Assembly (NCBI GenBank): GCA_902826815.1
Contig: CADEGF010000010.1
Span: forward strand, 1 to 64,000
DNA from: an uncultured Mycobacteriaceae bacterium
GTDB taxonomy: Bacteria > Actinomycetota > Actinomycetes > Mycobacteriales > Mycobacteriaceae
Direction: 5' to 3'
Length of the DNA: 64,000 nt
Part shown: piece after piece, positions 18,223 to 27,758 of the stretch
Position numbering within the stretch: position 1 is the stretch's first letter
Layout: each line of letters starts with the position of its first letter
Made by a program: the position numbers and the translations under genes
The notes under the pieces: model-generated
The model's database searches: none
The model's input: only the letters and a program-made list of their open reading frames with translations
What the model was told of the DNA's origin: nothing

Positions 18223-19295
18223 TCTCCACGTCAGATGCCCGCCGGACCACCGACGGACGGCGCTTTCCCGCCGACACGGTGGTGGCCCACGGGGTGAACA
18301 TCATGCGCGCAAACGACGTGCCCGATGACGATGCGCGGTTGGTCGCCGAATCGCTTGTCACATCGGATATGTGGGGCCATCCCTCACACGGAATGCTGCG
18401 CCTGCCCTGGTATGTCGCGCGCCTACAGTCCGGGGTGATGCGGCCGGTGACCGAGACGGAGACCGTTTCGTCCTTCGGGTCGGTGACGGTGCTCGACGGG
18501 CACGACGGCATCGGGCAGGTCGTCACACATCGCGCGGTGACAGTGGCGGGCGGGGCGGCAACCACTCACGGCGTCGGAGTCGTCGCGGTCCGGAACAGCA
18601 ACCACTTCGGCACCGCCGCGTACTGGACCCGTCAGCTGGCCGAGATGAACTGCGTCGGGATCCTCACCACGAACGGAAGTCCCGCCATGGCGCCATGGGG
18701 AGGTGCGGAGAAGATGATCGGCGCCAACCCGTGGTCGATCGCCGTGCCCGGTGGTCGGCACGGTGCCGTCGTACTCGACATCGCCAACACAGGCGTGGCG
18801 CGCGGAAAGGTCTATGCGGCAAAGGAACGCGGCGAGCGATTGCCGGACGGCTGGGCGATCGACGCCTCGGGTGTCCCCACCAACGACCCGCAGGCCGCGC
18901 TAAACGGTCTGATTCTGCCGATGGCCCGCCACAAGGGCTACGCCGTCTCGTTCATGATGGACGTGCTGTCCGGAGTGCTGACCGGCAGCGCGTTCGGGAC
19001 CGGTGTTGTGGGACCCTACGTGCCGGACCAACGCAGCGGGTGCGGCCATCTGGTGATCGCCATCAATATCGCGGCAGTCATGCCGCCCGCGCAGTTCACC
19101 GCACGCATCGACGAGTTGATCACCTCGTTGAAGGAGTCCCGCACCGCACCAGGGCAAGAGATCGTCGTACCAGGGGAGCTCGAGAACCGGGCTATCGCAG
19201 CGGCATCCGGCACGGTGACCCTGCCCGCCAAAACCGTCCGAGAACTCAACCGGCTCGCCGCCGAATGCAATGTCGCCTCACTCGACGAGATCTGA
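18219..19295 (+). CDS. Ldh-family (type 2 malate/lactate) dehydrogenase
   Basis: A 358-residue NAD(P)-dependent oxidoreductase of the malate/L-lactate/ureidoglycolate type-2 family, unrelated to Rossmann dehydrogenases. The conserved segment GHPSHGMLRLPWY (His54, His57) and RNSNHFGTAAYW are present, as is the cofactor part NPWSIAVPGG. Known members oxidise 2-hydroxy acids. No beta-hydroxyacid (LtnD-type) dehydrogenase accompanies the kinase and aldolase here, so this enzyme or the isocitrate-type one must supply the 3-oxo acid if the OtnK/OtnC route runs. It is coupled to the aldolase by ATGA. Confidence 0.88.
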   Translation: MISTSDARRTTDGRRFPADTVVAHGVNIMRANDVPDDDARLVAESLVTSDMWGHPSHGMLRLPWYVARLQSGVMRPVTETETVSSFGSVTVLDGHDGIGQVVTHRAVTVAGGAATTHGVGVVAVRNSNHFGTAAYWTRQLAEMNCVGILTTNGSPAMAPWGGAEKMIGANPWSIAVPGGRHGAVVLDIANTGVARGKVYAAKERGERLPDGWAIDASGVPTNDPQAALNGLILPMARHKGYAVSFMMDVLSGVLTGSAFGTGVVGPYVPDQRSGCGHLVIAINIAAVMPPAQFTARIDELITSLKESRTAPGQEIVVPGELENRAIAAASGTVTLPAKTVRELNRLAAECNVASLDEI

Positions 19296-19298
19296 TCC

Positions 19299-19619
19299 GT
19301 GTACACCTTGTTCGTCACGCTCGACGTCCACCCCGACAAACTCGACGAATTCGCCGAGGCGATATCCGTCAATGCCGAAGCGTCACTGCGCGATGAGCCG
19401 GATTGCCTGGTATTCGACGTCCACCAAGACATCGAGAACCCGACGCGCTTCTACCTTTACGAGGTGTACACCGACGAGGATGCGTTCAGGGTCGCGCACC
19501 GAAGCGCTCCGCACTATGCCCGCTGGCAGCAGGCCGCACAGGTGTGCATCGTGGACGGCGGTCACCGCAACACGTTCGCGCGCCCTGTACGCATGGGCGG
19601 TATGCCCACGTGTGACTAA
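19299..19619 (+). CDS. Antibiotic-biosynthesis-monooxygenase-fold (ABM) protein
   Basis: A 106-residue ferredoxin-like protein of the ABM/YgiN type. It begins YTLFVTLDVHPDKLDEF and has the usual CLVFDVHQDIENPTRFYLYEVY strand pair and a HYARWQ helix. Homologues act as cofactor-free quinol monooxygenases or as small accessory enzymes in sugar-acid operons. The start is GTG at 19299, three bases after the dehydrogenase stop. It is the last gene of the right arm and overlaps the convergent tetR gene by 4 bp at their stops. Function in the pathway is unknown. Confidence 0.8.
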   Translation: MYTLFVTLDVHPDKLDEFAEAISVNAEASLRDEPDCLVFDVHQDIENPTRFYLYEVYTDEDAFRVAHRSAPHYARWQQAAQVCIVDGGHRNTFARPVRMGGMPTCD

Positions 19620-20179
19620 TCACCACAGCTCAGCACCACCAGCAAGCGCTTCGTAGTGGCCAGCAGCAACCGGTGCAGCGCGTCGTCGGACACATCGACC
19701 AGATGCGGGTTGATCGCCGTGCCGTAGATCCCCGCAGTAATGACCGACATCGCAACGCGCGTCGCGTCGTCGGGAGCAGGGCCTACCACCAGAGCATCGA
19801 AACCCTCGATGGCGGCGGCGAATTCGTCATGAGACCGGACCAATGGGTCGATCGCGGGATCGCCGAAGAACACCGTGGTGAGGCTGCGGTTGCGGACGGC
19901 GAGCTCGACCAGCCCGCTGATCGCCACGTCGCGCCTTGCCTCATCAGAACCGACCGCGCCTGCGATCTTGACCAACCGGGCGATGTCGTCGAACACCGGG
20001 CTGATCAACGTCAGCACGATGTCCTCTTTGGTGTGGAACTGGTAGTAGACCGAGGCCTTGGCGACGCCGACGCGGTCGGCGATCATCTGCAGCGAGGTTC
20101 CGCTGACGCCGTGCTCGGCGAAGAGCTCGAGGGCCGCTTGCAGCACCCGATCGCGGACCACACCACGGGGCGATGCCAT
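19616..20179 (-). CDS. TetR family regulator beside mmpS-mmpL
   Basis: A 187-residue TetR protein. The helix-turn-helix is at residues 10-55 (TSLQMIADRVGVAKASVYYQFHTKEDIV), followed by a ligand domain of about 130 residues. ATG 20179 is preferred over the GTG one codon upstream because AAGGGGAG is better spaced. It is divergent from mmpS with about 217 bp between. That gap holds overlapping dyads built on GGCTAAG and GCCGAGA, the probable operator. TetR repressors control several mycobacterial mmpS-mmpL pairs, so drug- or lipid-responsive control of export is the likely role. Confidence 0.9.
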   Translation of the reverse strand: MASPRGVVRDRVLQAALELFAEHGVSGTSLQMIADRVGVAKASVYYQFHTKEDIVLTLISPVFDDIARLVKIAGAVGSDEARRDVAISGLVELAVRNRSLTTVFFGDPAIDPLVRSHDEFAAAIEGFDALVVGPAPDDATRVAMSVITAGIYGTAINPHLVDVSDDALHRLLLATTKRLLVVLSCGD

Positions 20180-20283
20180 CACACGCTCCCCTTTTGCCTT
20201 GGACCAGCCGACCGTACCCCCTTTTTGTGGGTCCCGATCCTAAACATGCTCGACCCGCCGACCCGCACAAACCTAGCCGTGTG

Positions 20284-20344
20284 GCCGAGATAACAATCCT
20301 CTCGGCTAAGTGACCTTAGCCATACGGCTTGTTCATACTTAGCC
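20284..20344. promoter_or_regulatory. Operator cluster in the tetR-mmpS intergenic region
   Basis: Two overlapping perfect dyads are visible: GCCGAGA / TCTCGGC (20284-20290 and 20300-20306, 9-bp spacer) and GGCTAAG / CTTAGCC (20304-20310 and 20315-20321, 4-bp spacer). A third CTTAGCC is at 20338-20344 within a possible promoter spacer (TTGTTC 20329-20334, TAAGTT 20352-20357, 17 bp apart). A CCTAGCC relative lies at 20272-20278. Such clustered half-sites suit cooperative TetR binding. Confidence 0.65.
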
Positions 20345-20396
20345 GACCGTATAAGTTTTCCAAGACGCGCGGTTCACGGTGGAAGGACAGGGGTTG

Positions 20397-20840
20397 ATGA
20401 GCGGCAATTCGCCACTGACCTTCCTCAAGAAAGCCTGGTTACCACTGCTGATCGTGGTGGTCCTCGTCATCGCAGGCATGACCGTTTCGCGCGTCCGCAC
20501 ATTCTTCGGCGCCGACGGCGTCACCGTCACGCCGCGCAATTTCGCCGACGACCCCGAGCCGTTCGACCCGAAGGTCGTCACGTACGAGATCTTCGGCACC
20601 GGGACCTATGCCGACGTCAACTACCTCGACCTCGACGCCAAACCTCAGCGGGCGGACGCAGTAGGGCTGCCGTGGTCCCTGACGTTGCAGACGACGGCAC
20701 CGTCGGCCGCGCCGAACATCGTCGCCCAGGGCGACGGCGGCTCGATCACCTGCCGGATCACGGTCGATGACGAAGTCAAAGACGAGAGGACGTCCGACGG
20801 CTTGAACGCCCAGACCTTCTGCTTTGTGAAGTCCGCGTGA
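20397..20840 (+). CDS. mmpS: MmpS family transport accessory protein
   Basis: A 147-residue MmpS protein. A short cytoplasmic start is followed by one membrane anchor ([16 protein letters not shown]) and a secreted beta-sandwich domain that begins [19 protein letters not shown], with cysteines in SITCRITV and QTFCFVKSA. MmpS proteins support their MmpL partner in exporting lipids or siderophores. The ATG at 20397 sits after GGACAGGGG. An in-frame GTG at 20379 is less well placed. It overlaps mmpL by GTGA. Confidence 0.92.
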   Translation: MSGNSPLTFLKKAWLPLLIVVVLVIAGMTVSRVRTFFGADGVTVTPRNFADDPEPFDPKVVTYEIFGTGTYADVNYLDLDAKPQRADAVGLPWSLTLQTTAPSAAPNIVAQGDGGSITCRITVDDEVKDERTSDGLNAQTFCFVKSA

Positions 20841-23722
20841 GCGCGCCAACGGCCGACGCGCCCACCGACTCCTTCCCGCCCGCGAGACACGCTGCGCGGC
20901 CGCTGATTCCGCGACTCCTCCGCACCTTCGCGGTGCCCGTCATCCTCGGCTGGATCGCGATCATCGCCGTCGCCAACGTGATCGTTCCCCAGCTGGAGAC
21001 CGTCGGCCAGATGCGCGCGGTGTCGATGAGCCCGAACGACGCGCCGTCGATGATCTCGATGAAAAAGGTCGGCGAGCTCTTCAACGAGGGTGACTCCGAC
21101 AGCTCGGTGATGGTCGTGCTCGAGGGCCGGGAGTCACTGGGCGACGACGCTCACGCTTTCTACGACGAGATGATCAAGAAGCTGGAGGCCGACAACGCCC
21201 ACGTGCAGTCGGTGCAGGACTTCTGGGGCGACCCGCTGACCGCCACCGGTGCGCAGAGCAACGACGGCAGATCGGCATACGTCCAGGTCAAGCTGGCGGG
21301 CAACCAGGGCGAGGCGCTCGCCAACGAGTCGGTCGAGTCCGTGCAGAAGGTCGTCGACGGGCTACCGCCGCCAGAGGGCGTCAAGGTCTACGTGACCGGT
21401 CCGGCGGCACTGGCGGCCGACCAGCACATCGCGGGCGACCGCAGCATGCAAATGATCGAGGCGGTGACGTTCTCCGTCATCATCATCATGTTGCTGCTGG
21501 TCTACCGATCGATTGTGACGGTGCTGCTCGTGCTCGTGATGGTCGTGCTCGAGCTGGCCGCGGCACGCGGCCTGGTGTCGTTCCTCGGCTATCACGAGAT
21601 CATCGGCCTCTCCACCTTCGCCACCAACCTCCTTGTGACCTTGGCGATCGCCGCCGCCACCGACTACGCCATCTTCCTGATAGGTCGATATCAGGAAGCG
21701 CGTTCGGTCGGCGAGGACCGAGAACAGGCCTACTACACCATGTTTCGGGGTACCGCCCATGTGGTGCTCGGCTCCGGCCTGACCATCGCGGGTGCGGTCT
21801 TCTGTCTCAGCTTCACCCGGCTGCCGTACTTCCAGACGATGGGTGTGCCGCTGGCGATCGGCATGTTCATCACGGTGATCGCCGCCTTGACGCTCGGGCC
21901 CGCGATCATCTCTGTCGCGAGCCGGTTCGGGAAAACACTCGAACCCAAGCGAGCGATGCGCACCCGCGGCTGGCGCAAGGTCGGCGCCATGGTCGTGCGG
22001 TGGCCCGGCGCGATTCTGGTGGCGGCGATCGCGCTGTCGCTCATCGGGCTGCTGACCCTGCCCGGCTACAAGACCAACTACAACGACCGCAGCTATCTGC
22101 CTACCGACCTGCCGGCCAACGAGGGTTACGCGGCCGCCGACCGCCACTTCTCCCCTGCCCGGATGAACCCCGAGCTGCTCATGGTCGAAAGCGACCACGA
22201 CCTGCGGAATTCGTCCGACTTCCTGGTGATCGACAAGATCGCCAAGTCCATCTTCCGCGTCGAAGGCATCTCCCGGGTGCAGGCGATCACCCGGCCGGAC
22301 GGTAAACCGATCGAGCACACCTCGATTCCGTTCCAGATCAGCATGCAGGGCACCACGCAGCAGCTGAACCAGAAGTACATGCAGGACCGGATGGCCGACA
22401 TGCTGGTGCAGGCCGACTCGATGCAGGACACCATCGACACCATGACGCGGATGTCCAACCTCACCGCGGAGATGGCCGACACCACGCACAGCATGGTGAC
22501 GAAGATGAAGGACATGACCGTCGATGTGGCCGAATTGCGGGACCATATCGCCGATTTCGACGACTTCTTCCGGCCGATCCGCAACTACTTCTACTGGGAA
22601 CCGAAGTGCTTCAACATCCCGGTATGCCACACGATCCGGTCGTTGTTCGATGCGCTCGACGGTGTGGACGTGATGACCGACGACATCCAGCAGCTGATTC
22701 CTGAGATGGAACGGCTCGATTCCCTTATGCCGCAAATGGTCGCGATGATGCCCGAAATGATCGAGACCATGAAGACGATGAAGACGATGATGCTGACGAT
22801 GTATGCCTCGCAGAAGGGCATGCAGGATCAGATGGCGGCGATGCAGGACAACTCGTCGGCCATGGGCGAGGCATTCGACTCGTCGATGAACGACGACTCG
22901 TTCTACCTACCGCCGGAAGTGTTCGACAACCCCGACTTCAAACGCGGGATGGAACAGTTCCTTTCGCCCGACGGCCACGCCGTGCGCTTCATCATCAGCC
23001 ACGACGGCGATCCCCTGTCGCCGGAGGGCATCGCGAGGATCGACTCGATCAAGAAGGCCGCCAAGGAAGCCATCAAGGGCACGCCGCTGGAGGGGTCGAC
23101 CGTGTATCTGGGCGGCACCGCCGCCACGTACAAGGACCTTGCCGACGGCAACACCTACGACCTGGTCATCGCCGCCGTCGCCGCACTGGCGCTGATCTTC
23201 ATCATCATGCTGATCATCACGCGCGCCATCGTGGCGTCGGCGGTGATCGTCGGCACGGTGGTGCTTTCGCTCGGCGCCTCGTTCGGCCTGTCCGTGCTGA
23301 TCTGGCAGCACCTGCTCGGCATCGAACTGCACTGGATGGTGCTGGCGATGTCGGTCATCATCCTGTTGGCGGTCGGCGCGGACTACAACCTGCTCTTGGT
23401 GTCACGCTTCAAAGAGGAGATACACGCCGGGCTCCGCACCGGCATCATCCGGGCGATGGGCGGCACCGGATCGGTGGTGACGTCGGCCGGCCTGGTGTTC
23501 GCGTTCACGATGATCTCGATGTCGGTCAGCGAACTGACGGTGATCGGGCAGGTGGGCACCACGATCGGCCTTGGCCTGCTGTTCGACACCCTGGTGATCC
23601 GGTCGTTCATGATGCCGTCCATCGCGGCGCTGATGGGTAAGTGGTTCTGGTGGCCGATGCGGGTGCGCGAGCGGCCTTTGCCATCGCCGTGGCCGTCGCC
23701 GCGCACACCGACACCGGTGTGA
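20837..23722 (+). CDS. mmpL: MmpL family RND transporter
   Basis: A 961-residue inner-membrane exporter of the MmpL/RND family. One N-terminal membrane helix precedes a first periplasmic domain, then a bundle with the proton-relay region [24 protein letters not shown] and, in the second half, [23 protein letters not shown]. The second periplasmic domain contains a long methionine-rich coiled coil (about residues 505-690), as in the MmpL4/MmpL5 group. GTG start coupled to mmpS. The C-terminus is short and proline-rich, without the long tail of MmpL3. Cargo is probably a lipid, siderophore or drug. Confidence 0.93.
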   Translation: MSAPTADAPTDSFPPARHAARPLIPRLLRTFAVPVILGWIAIIAVANVIVPQLETVGQMRAVSMSPNDAPSMISMKKVGELFNEGDSDSSVMVVLEGRESLGDDAHAFYDEMIKKLEADNAHVQSVQDFWGDPLTATGAQSNDGRSAYVQVKLAGNQGEALANESVESVQKVVDGLPPPEGVKVYVTGPAALAADQHIAGDRSMQMIEAVTFSVIIIMLLLVYRSIVTVLLVLVMVVLELAAARGLVSFLGYHEIIGLSTFATNLLVTLAIAAATDYAIFLIGRYQEARSVGEDREQAYYTMFRGTAHVVLGSGLTIAGAVFCLSFTRLPYFQTMGVPLAIGMFITVIAALTLGPAIISVASRFGKTLEPKRAMRTRGWRKVGAMVVRWPGAILVAAIALSLIGLLTLPGYKTNYNDRSYLPTDLPANEGYAAADRHFSPARMNPELLMVESDHDLRNSSDFLVIDKIAKSIFRVEGISRVQAITRPDGKPIEHTSIPFQISMQGTTQQLNQKYMQDRMADMLVQADSMQDTIDTMTRMSNLTAEMADTTHSMVTKMKDMTVDVAELRDHIADFDDFFRPIRNYFYWEPKCFNIPVCHTIRSLFDALDGVDVMTDDIQQLIPEMERLDSLMPQMVAMMPEMIETMKTMKTMMLTMYASQKGMQDQMAAMQDNSSAMGEAFDSSMNDDSFYLPPEVFDNPDFKRGMEQFLSPDGHAVRFIISHDGDPLSPEGIARIDSIKKAAKEAIKGTPLEGSTVYLGGTAATYKDLADGNTYDLVIAAVAALALIFIIMLIITRAIVASAVIVGTVVLSLGASFGLSVLIWQHLLGIELHWMVLAMSVIILLAVGADYNLLLVSRFKEEIHAGLRTGIIRAMGGTGSVVTSAGLVFAFTMISMSVSELTVIGQVGTTIGLGLLFDTLVIRSFMMPSIAALMGKWFWWPMRVRERPLPSPWPSPRTPTPV

Positions 23723-23732
23723 GCTTGACGCT

Positions 23733-24503
23733 CTAGCGAAGATCGGGGACGGCCAGCTCCGCGGAAAGGCCGCCGATTGCGGCTGGGCGGCATGACTCGA
23801 TGAATCCGCGCAGCAGTCGCTTCGCGAGTTCGTCATGCTGCCAGTTCACCTCGGGGTGCCACTGCACGCTCGTCACGGCCTGATCGGTCGCTTCATACGC
23901 TTCGATCAGTCCGTCATCGGCGATGGCAGTGGCGACGAACCCTGGCGCAAGCTCACGAATACCCTGATGGTGCTGGCTGTTCACCGAAATCGGCCCGTGC
24001 TGGCCAAGCCACCCGGCAATCCGACTGCCAGGAACGACATCGACGCGGTGGCTGACGTCGATCAACTCCTCCTCGGTGCGTCGGTGGTCGACGTTCGACG
24101 GGTGATCTCGGTCGAGGTCGAGGTAGAGGGTCCCGCCGCGTGCGGCGTTGACCAGTTGTGCTCCTCGGCAGAACGCCATCGTCGGAATGCCTCGCCGCCA
24201 GGCTGACTCGAATGCCGTGATCTCGTTTCCCGCCCTTACCGTGTTGACGACCTTCACCAGGGGATCGCGCCGGTCTGCGCCGTACAGAGTGGGGTCGACG
24301 TCGCCGCCGCCACTGATCACAAGCCCATCGACATGCGCCAGGATCGACGACATGTGCTGCGGCACGCTGCCGCACTCGACGGCCAGCACAATCGCACCGA
24401 GTTGTTGCAGACCGTCGAATATGTTCTGCCAGTGAACGAATCGCCGTAGTTCTTGGCCGCTGATCGTGACCGCGATGACGGGCTTGGTCGGCACTGCATC
24501 CAT
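23733..24503 (-). CDS. Class I glutamine amidotransferase-like gamma-glutamyl hydrolase (PuuD type)
   Basis: A 256-residue peptidase C26 protein. The nucleophile is Cys112 (MAFCRGAQLVN), and the catalytic pair His216/Glu218 lies in VQWHPEVNW. GGGDVDPTLYG matches the gamma-glutamyl-GABA hydrolase group. PuuD releases glutamate from gamma-glutamylated amines after oxidation. Here it follows the FMO gene with 2 bp between, in the same locus as two glutamate-amine-ligase-like genes, which supports a gamma-glutamyl pathway. The ATG at 24503 was chosen because the longer frame overlaps the FMO gene. Confidence 0.87.
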   Translation of the reverse strand: MDAVPTKPVIAVTISGQELRRFVHWQNIFDGLQQLGAIVLAVECGSVPQHMSSILAHVDGLVISGGGDVDPTLYGADRRDPLVKVVNTVRAGNEITAFESAWRRGIPTMAFCRGAQLVNAARGGTLYLDLDRDHPSNVDHRRTEEELIDVSHRVDVVPGSRIAGWLGQHGPISVNSQHHQGIRELAPGFVATAIADDGLIEAYEATDQAVTSVQWHPEVNWQHDELAKRLLRGFIESCRPAAIGGLSAELAVPDLR

Positions 24504-24505
24504 CC

Positions 24506-25975
24506 TCACGTCAGTCGGACAGCGATGCGGCGCAACAGCTTGGTCAACACGATGTAGGGCGATGCCCCAAGGGGCCACTGCGACACGATCTTCCCTGTGC
24601 CTGCCCTGAAGTAACTGTTGGTGGTCTTCCACACCGTCTTGCCGAGTTGCGCCTGAAGCCAGTCGTTGTAGATGACGAACGCCGAGCGGCGCACGTCGAT
24701 GACCGTCTTCCCGGTCTTGGCCGCCCGAGATATCAGGCCTGCTGCGAAGCCGGCCTGGGCCTCATAGAAATGCACAAGCGGGGCCGCGTTTGTATTGGGC
24801 CCGTACATGATGAAGAAGTTCGGGAAGCCGGGCACCATCATGCCGAGGAACGCCTCGGGCTCGCCGTTCCACGCACCGTGCAGTTCAGCGCCGCCCTGCC
24901 CGTGCACCTGGTAGTTGCCCAAGTAGTTGGCGGCGTCGAAACCTGTTGCCATCACGATGATGTCGAAGTTGTGCTCGTCGCCGTTGGCGTCAACCGCGCC
25001 GGTGCGGGTCAGTCCCTTCACCCCGTGCGGCACCAGCGTCACACCCGGCTTGCACAGAGCTGCGTAATAGGTGTCGCTCAGCACCGTCCTGCGGGCCTCG
25101 AACGCGAACTTCGGCGTCACCAACTCGACGAGATCGGGCCGGGATTCCAGTTCGCGGCGCAGAAAGCCCAGTGCCAACGCACGGCGCCGCTTGTTGTCCC
25201 GACCGTCGGTGCGTGCGTGGCCCGAGCGGATCTGGCGACGGTCGTAGTCGACGAACAGTCGGTACCGCCGCCACGCATACGCGAGCGGGTTGCGATTGCG
25301 CCTGCGTTCGGCGGCGGTGAAGTCGCGACTGTCCTTCGGCACGATCCAGTTTGGTTCGAGCTGGAAGATAGTGACGTCGGAGGCGATCTTCGCCGCTTCC
25401 GAGACCACCTGTACCGCAGACGATCCGGTGCCGAGCACCGCCACCGACTTTCCGGTCATGTCTAGCCCATCGATCCACCGCGACGTGTGGCAGATGGCGC
25501 CTTCGAAGTCGTGGTCTTCGCGGGCGAAGGGCGGAAGCACCGGGATGTTGAGGAAGCCGACCGCACTGATGACCGCCGTGAATGCGCCGTGGTCGATTCC
25601 GGAATTCGTGGTCACCGTATAGGTGTGCTGGTTATCCGACCACGACACGTCCTGGACGGCTTCGTTGAACTGGATGCGGCGCGGCAGGTCCCACTTTTCG
25701 GCGACGCCTTCGAGATAGCCGAGCAACTCGCGCCAGTCGGCGTGGGTGCGAGTCCAGTCGTGGCGTTCGAAGGAGAACGAGTAGATGTGCGATTCGAGGT
25801 CCACCTCCGCCCCGGGATAGCGGTTGTGCCACCACGTTCCGCCGAGTGCTGACGCCTTTTCGAAGATGACGAAGTCCTCGATGCCCTTTCGCCGGAGCGC
25901 AACCGCCGCGGCGATGCCGCTGAAGCCGGCACCGATGATCGCCACGCGGGGCGGCCGGCGAGCGTGTGCGTCCAT
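24506..25975 (-). CDS. FAD-dependent monooxygenase, BVMO-like
   Basis: A 489-residue flavoprotein with two dinucleotide motifs (GAGFSG, residues 15-20, and GTGSSA, 182-187). The Baeyer-Villiger fingerprint F-x-G-x3-H-x3-W is matched by FEGAICHTSRW at 157-167. Enzymes of this class insert oxygen next to a carbonyl or oxidise N or S atoms with NADPH. The start has a strong AGGAGGAGA ribosome site. Its promoter region (25976-26061) holds one copy of the 24-nt motif shared with two other promoters in the locus. Substrate is unknown; amine N-oxygenation is as possible as ketone oxidation. Confidence 0.88.
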   Translation of the reverse strand: MDAHARRPPRVAIIGAGFSGIAAAVALRRKGIEDFVIFEKASALGGTWWHNRYPGAEVDLESHIYSFSFERHDWTRTHADWRELLGYLEGVAEKWDLPRRIQFNEAVQDVSWSDNQHTYTVTTNSGIDHGAFTAVISAVGFLNIPVLPPFAREDHDFEGAICHTSRWIDGLDMTGKSVAVLGTGSSAVQVVSEAAKIASDVTIFQLEPNWIVPKDSRDFTAAERRRNRNPLAYAWRRYRLFVDYDRRQIRSGHARTDGRDNKRRRALALGFLRRELESRPDLVELVTPKFAFEARRTVLSDTYYAALCKPGVTLVPHGVKGLTRTGAVDANGDEHNFDIIVMATGFDAANYLGNYQVHGQGGAELHGAWNGEPEAFLGMMVPGFPNFFIMYGPNTNAAPLVHFYEAQAGFAAGLISRAAKTGKTVIDVRRSAFVIYNDWLQAQLGKTVWKTTNSYFRAGTGKIVSQWPLGASPYIVLTKLLRRIAVRLT

Positions 25976-25994
25976 CGGTTGTCTCCTCCTAAAT

Positions 25995-26018
25995 ATCTAT
26001 AGGTTCAGTATTTAGACC
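25995..26018 (+). promoter_or_regulatory. Locus-wide 24-nt motif, copy A (FMO promoter)
   Basis: This copy starts ATCTATAGGTT and ends TATTTAGACC. It matches copies B (34327-34350) and C (37544-37567, minus strand) without gaps; 16 of 24 positions are identical in all three. It lies between the FMO ribosome site and a TTGACA-like -35 box (minus strand, 26030-26035), a position suited to repression. The GntR regulator at 34416 is the obvious candidate binder. Confidence 0.6.
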
Positions 26019-26061
26019 AATTATGGTGTTGTCAATACCAATCCCCCTCCAGGTGCCGTGA

Positions 26062-26790
26062 CTATTTGATTTGGGCGGTCCAGCCGCCGTCGACGATCAG
26101 ATCGGTAGCGGTGATGAAAGACGCTTGCTCGGAGAGCAGGAACGCAACGGCATTGGCGATGTCGTCAGGTAGGCCGAGCCTGCGCAGCGGCGTGCGCTGC
26201 TCCATATTGGCTCGCCTGGAGGGATCCTCCTCGTAGAGAGGCTCGATCATCGGCGTCAGAATCGCGCCAGGGCATACGGTGTTGACGCGGATACCTTCCG
26301 GACCCAGTTGCAGCGCAAGGGTTCTGCTGAGGGAGACGACCGCGGCCTTGCTGACCTGATAGGCGTCCAGCGGCGAGTCCATTCCGCGCACGCCCGCAGT
26401 GCTTGCGATATTGACGATGCTCTTGCCCGCCCCACGGCGAAGCATCGGCACAGCGGCCACGGTGAGGTGCCGCAGGGCGTGCAGGTTCACTCCGAGTGTG
26501 GTGTCCCAGACGGCTTCATCAGTGTCGAGGACCGACCCGTCACGGTCGAAGAGCGCAACGCCTGCGGCGTTGACCAAGTAGTCCAGCGACGCACCGTCGA
26601 AACCAGCAAGCAAGTCCGCCGGGTCATCGCCGAGAAGATCGAAGGCCACGTATCGGACGTCTGCGGGCAGCGCAGCCGGGCGGGGTTTGACGTCGGTCGC
26701 GAGCACCGCAACCCCGTCGGACGCCAGCCTGGTCGCGGCGGACAGCCCGATGCCGCCGCCTGCGCCAGTTACCAGCGCGGTGCGGGTCAC
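26062..26790 (-). CDS. Short-chain dehydrogenase/reductase
   Basis: A 242-residue classical SDR with TGAGGGIG at residues 8-15, NAAG near 74-77, and the catalytic set Ser130, Tyr144, Lys148 (YQVSK). The GTG start at 26790 overlaps the hydrolase stop by GTGA. It is the last gene of the eight-gene operon beginning at 34265. A secondary alcohol or keto-acyl intermediate is the expected substrate. The Asp after the second strand (ATDVK) points to NAD rather than NADP. Confidence 0.87.
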   Translation of the reverse strand: MTRTALVTGAGGGIGLSAATRLASDGVAVLATDVKPRPAALPADVRYVAFDLLGDDPADLLAGFDGASLDYLVNAAGVALFDRDGSVLDTDEAVWDTTLGVNLHALRHLTVAAVPMLRRGAGKSIVNIASTAGVRGMDSPLDAYQVSKAAVVSLSRTLALQLGPEGIRVNTVCPGAILTPMIEPLYEEDPSRRANMEQRTPLRRLGLPDDIANAVAFLLSEQASFITATDLIVDGGWTAQIK

Positions 26791-27725
26791 CGGTGAACCG
26801 CACCAAGGGCTTGAGCCAGTCGCTCGCCTGCGAACGTCATCGCACCGGTCGCCGACGGGAACACCTCGTCGAGTCCGAAGAAGCCGTGAACCATCCCAGC
26901 GGTGAGGTGGCTGCGCACCGGCACTCCTGCCGCCTCGAGGGCGGCCACGTAGCGCTCCCCCTGCGGACGGATCGGATCGCATTCGGCGAGGACGACGGTG
27001 GCCTCCGGCAGACCGGTCAGGTCGGCATCGAGGATGTTGACGCGCGGGTCGCTCATGTCAGCGGGGCTCGCCAGGTAATTGTCCTGGTGCCACTGCAATT
27101 CGTCGCGTTCGAGCATGACGCCGTCGTATTCGGGATTCATCCCGCGCTCGAGATCGGTCGTGGTGACGGGATAGACCAGCAGCTGATGGCGCAAAACGGG
27201 CCCGCCTGCGTCGCGCGCGTACAACGCGGCCGCACCGGCCAGGTTGCCGCCCGCGCTGTCGCCCGCGACGGCGATATTGCTGTGGTCGATGTCGAGCCCG
27301 GAAGAAGGGTCGGCCGCCCAGAGGAGCGCGTCGATCGCATCGTTGACCGCAGTCGGGAAGCGGAAATCGGGTCCGCGGCGGTAGCCGACCGAAAGCACTG
27401 CGCTGCCAGATGCATTGGCCAGCAGCCGGGTGGTGACATCGTGGGAATCGACGCTGCCCAACAGGAAACCGCCGCCGTGGAAGTACACCGTCAACGGCAG
27501 TACCGCGCTCTCTTCTGCGGGTAGATACAGCCGTCCTGGGATGGTCCCGCCGTCGCGAGTGGGGATGGAGATGTCGATGACGCGGTGCACCGGCGGTTTC
27601 TCCAACTCGGCGAAGGTGTTCTCGAAGTTCTCGCGTGCTGTCGCGACGGGCAGCAGATGCGCGTTGGGACGTCCCGACTTCTTGGCGTCGTCGAGCATCT
27701 TCTGTGCGATCGGATCGATGGGCAT
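26787..27725 (-). CDS. Alpha/beta hydrolase, hormone-sensitive-lipase family
   Basis: A 312-residue HSL-type esterase with the oxyanion motif HGGG at residues 83-86, the nucleophile Ser157 in GDSAGG, an acid in ECDPIRPQG and a histidine in GMVHGFFG. It is cytosolic. In this locus it could cleave an ester or lactone made by the FMO, a common BVMO-esterase pairing, or an amide. The gene lies 33 bp after a glutamine-synthetase-like gene and is coupled by GTGA to the following SDR. Confidence 0.88.
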   Translation of the reverse strand: MPIDPIAQKMLDDAKKSGRPNAHLLPVATARENFENTFAELEKPPVHRVIDISIPTRDGGTIPGRLYLPAEESAVLPLTVYFHGGGFLLGSVDSHDVTTRLLANASGSAVLSVGYRRGPDFRFPTAVNDAIDALLWAADPSSGLDIDHSNIAVAGDSAGGNLAGAAALYARDAGGPVLRHQLLVYPVTTTDLERGMNPEYDGVMLERDELQWHQDNYLASPADMSDPRVNILDADLTGLPEATVVLAECDPIRPQGERYVAALEAAGVPVRSHLTAGMVHGFFGLDEVFPSATGAMTFAGERLAQALGAVHR

Positions 27726-27758
27726 ACAGGCTCCTCTGCAGTTGGTGGCGTGGCGCGG

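Noticed and set aside
21362-22735. Long minus-strand frame opposite mmpL, rich in histidine and aspartate
   Set aside because: It is the shadow of the methionine-rich mmpL coding sequence (ATG read as CAT); no start site or motif supports it.
22381-22886. Repetitive ATG-rich stretch in mmpL considered as a tandem repeat
   Set aside because: It encodes the methionine-rich coiled coil; the repeats are irregular and explained by the protein.
23717-23733. Possible terminator between mmpL and the amidotransferase gene
   Set aside because: Arms are only four bases and there is no T-run.
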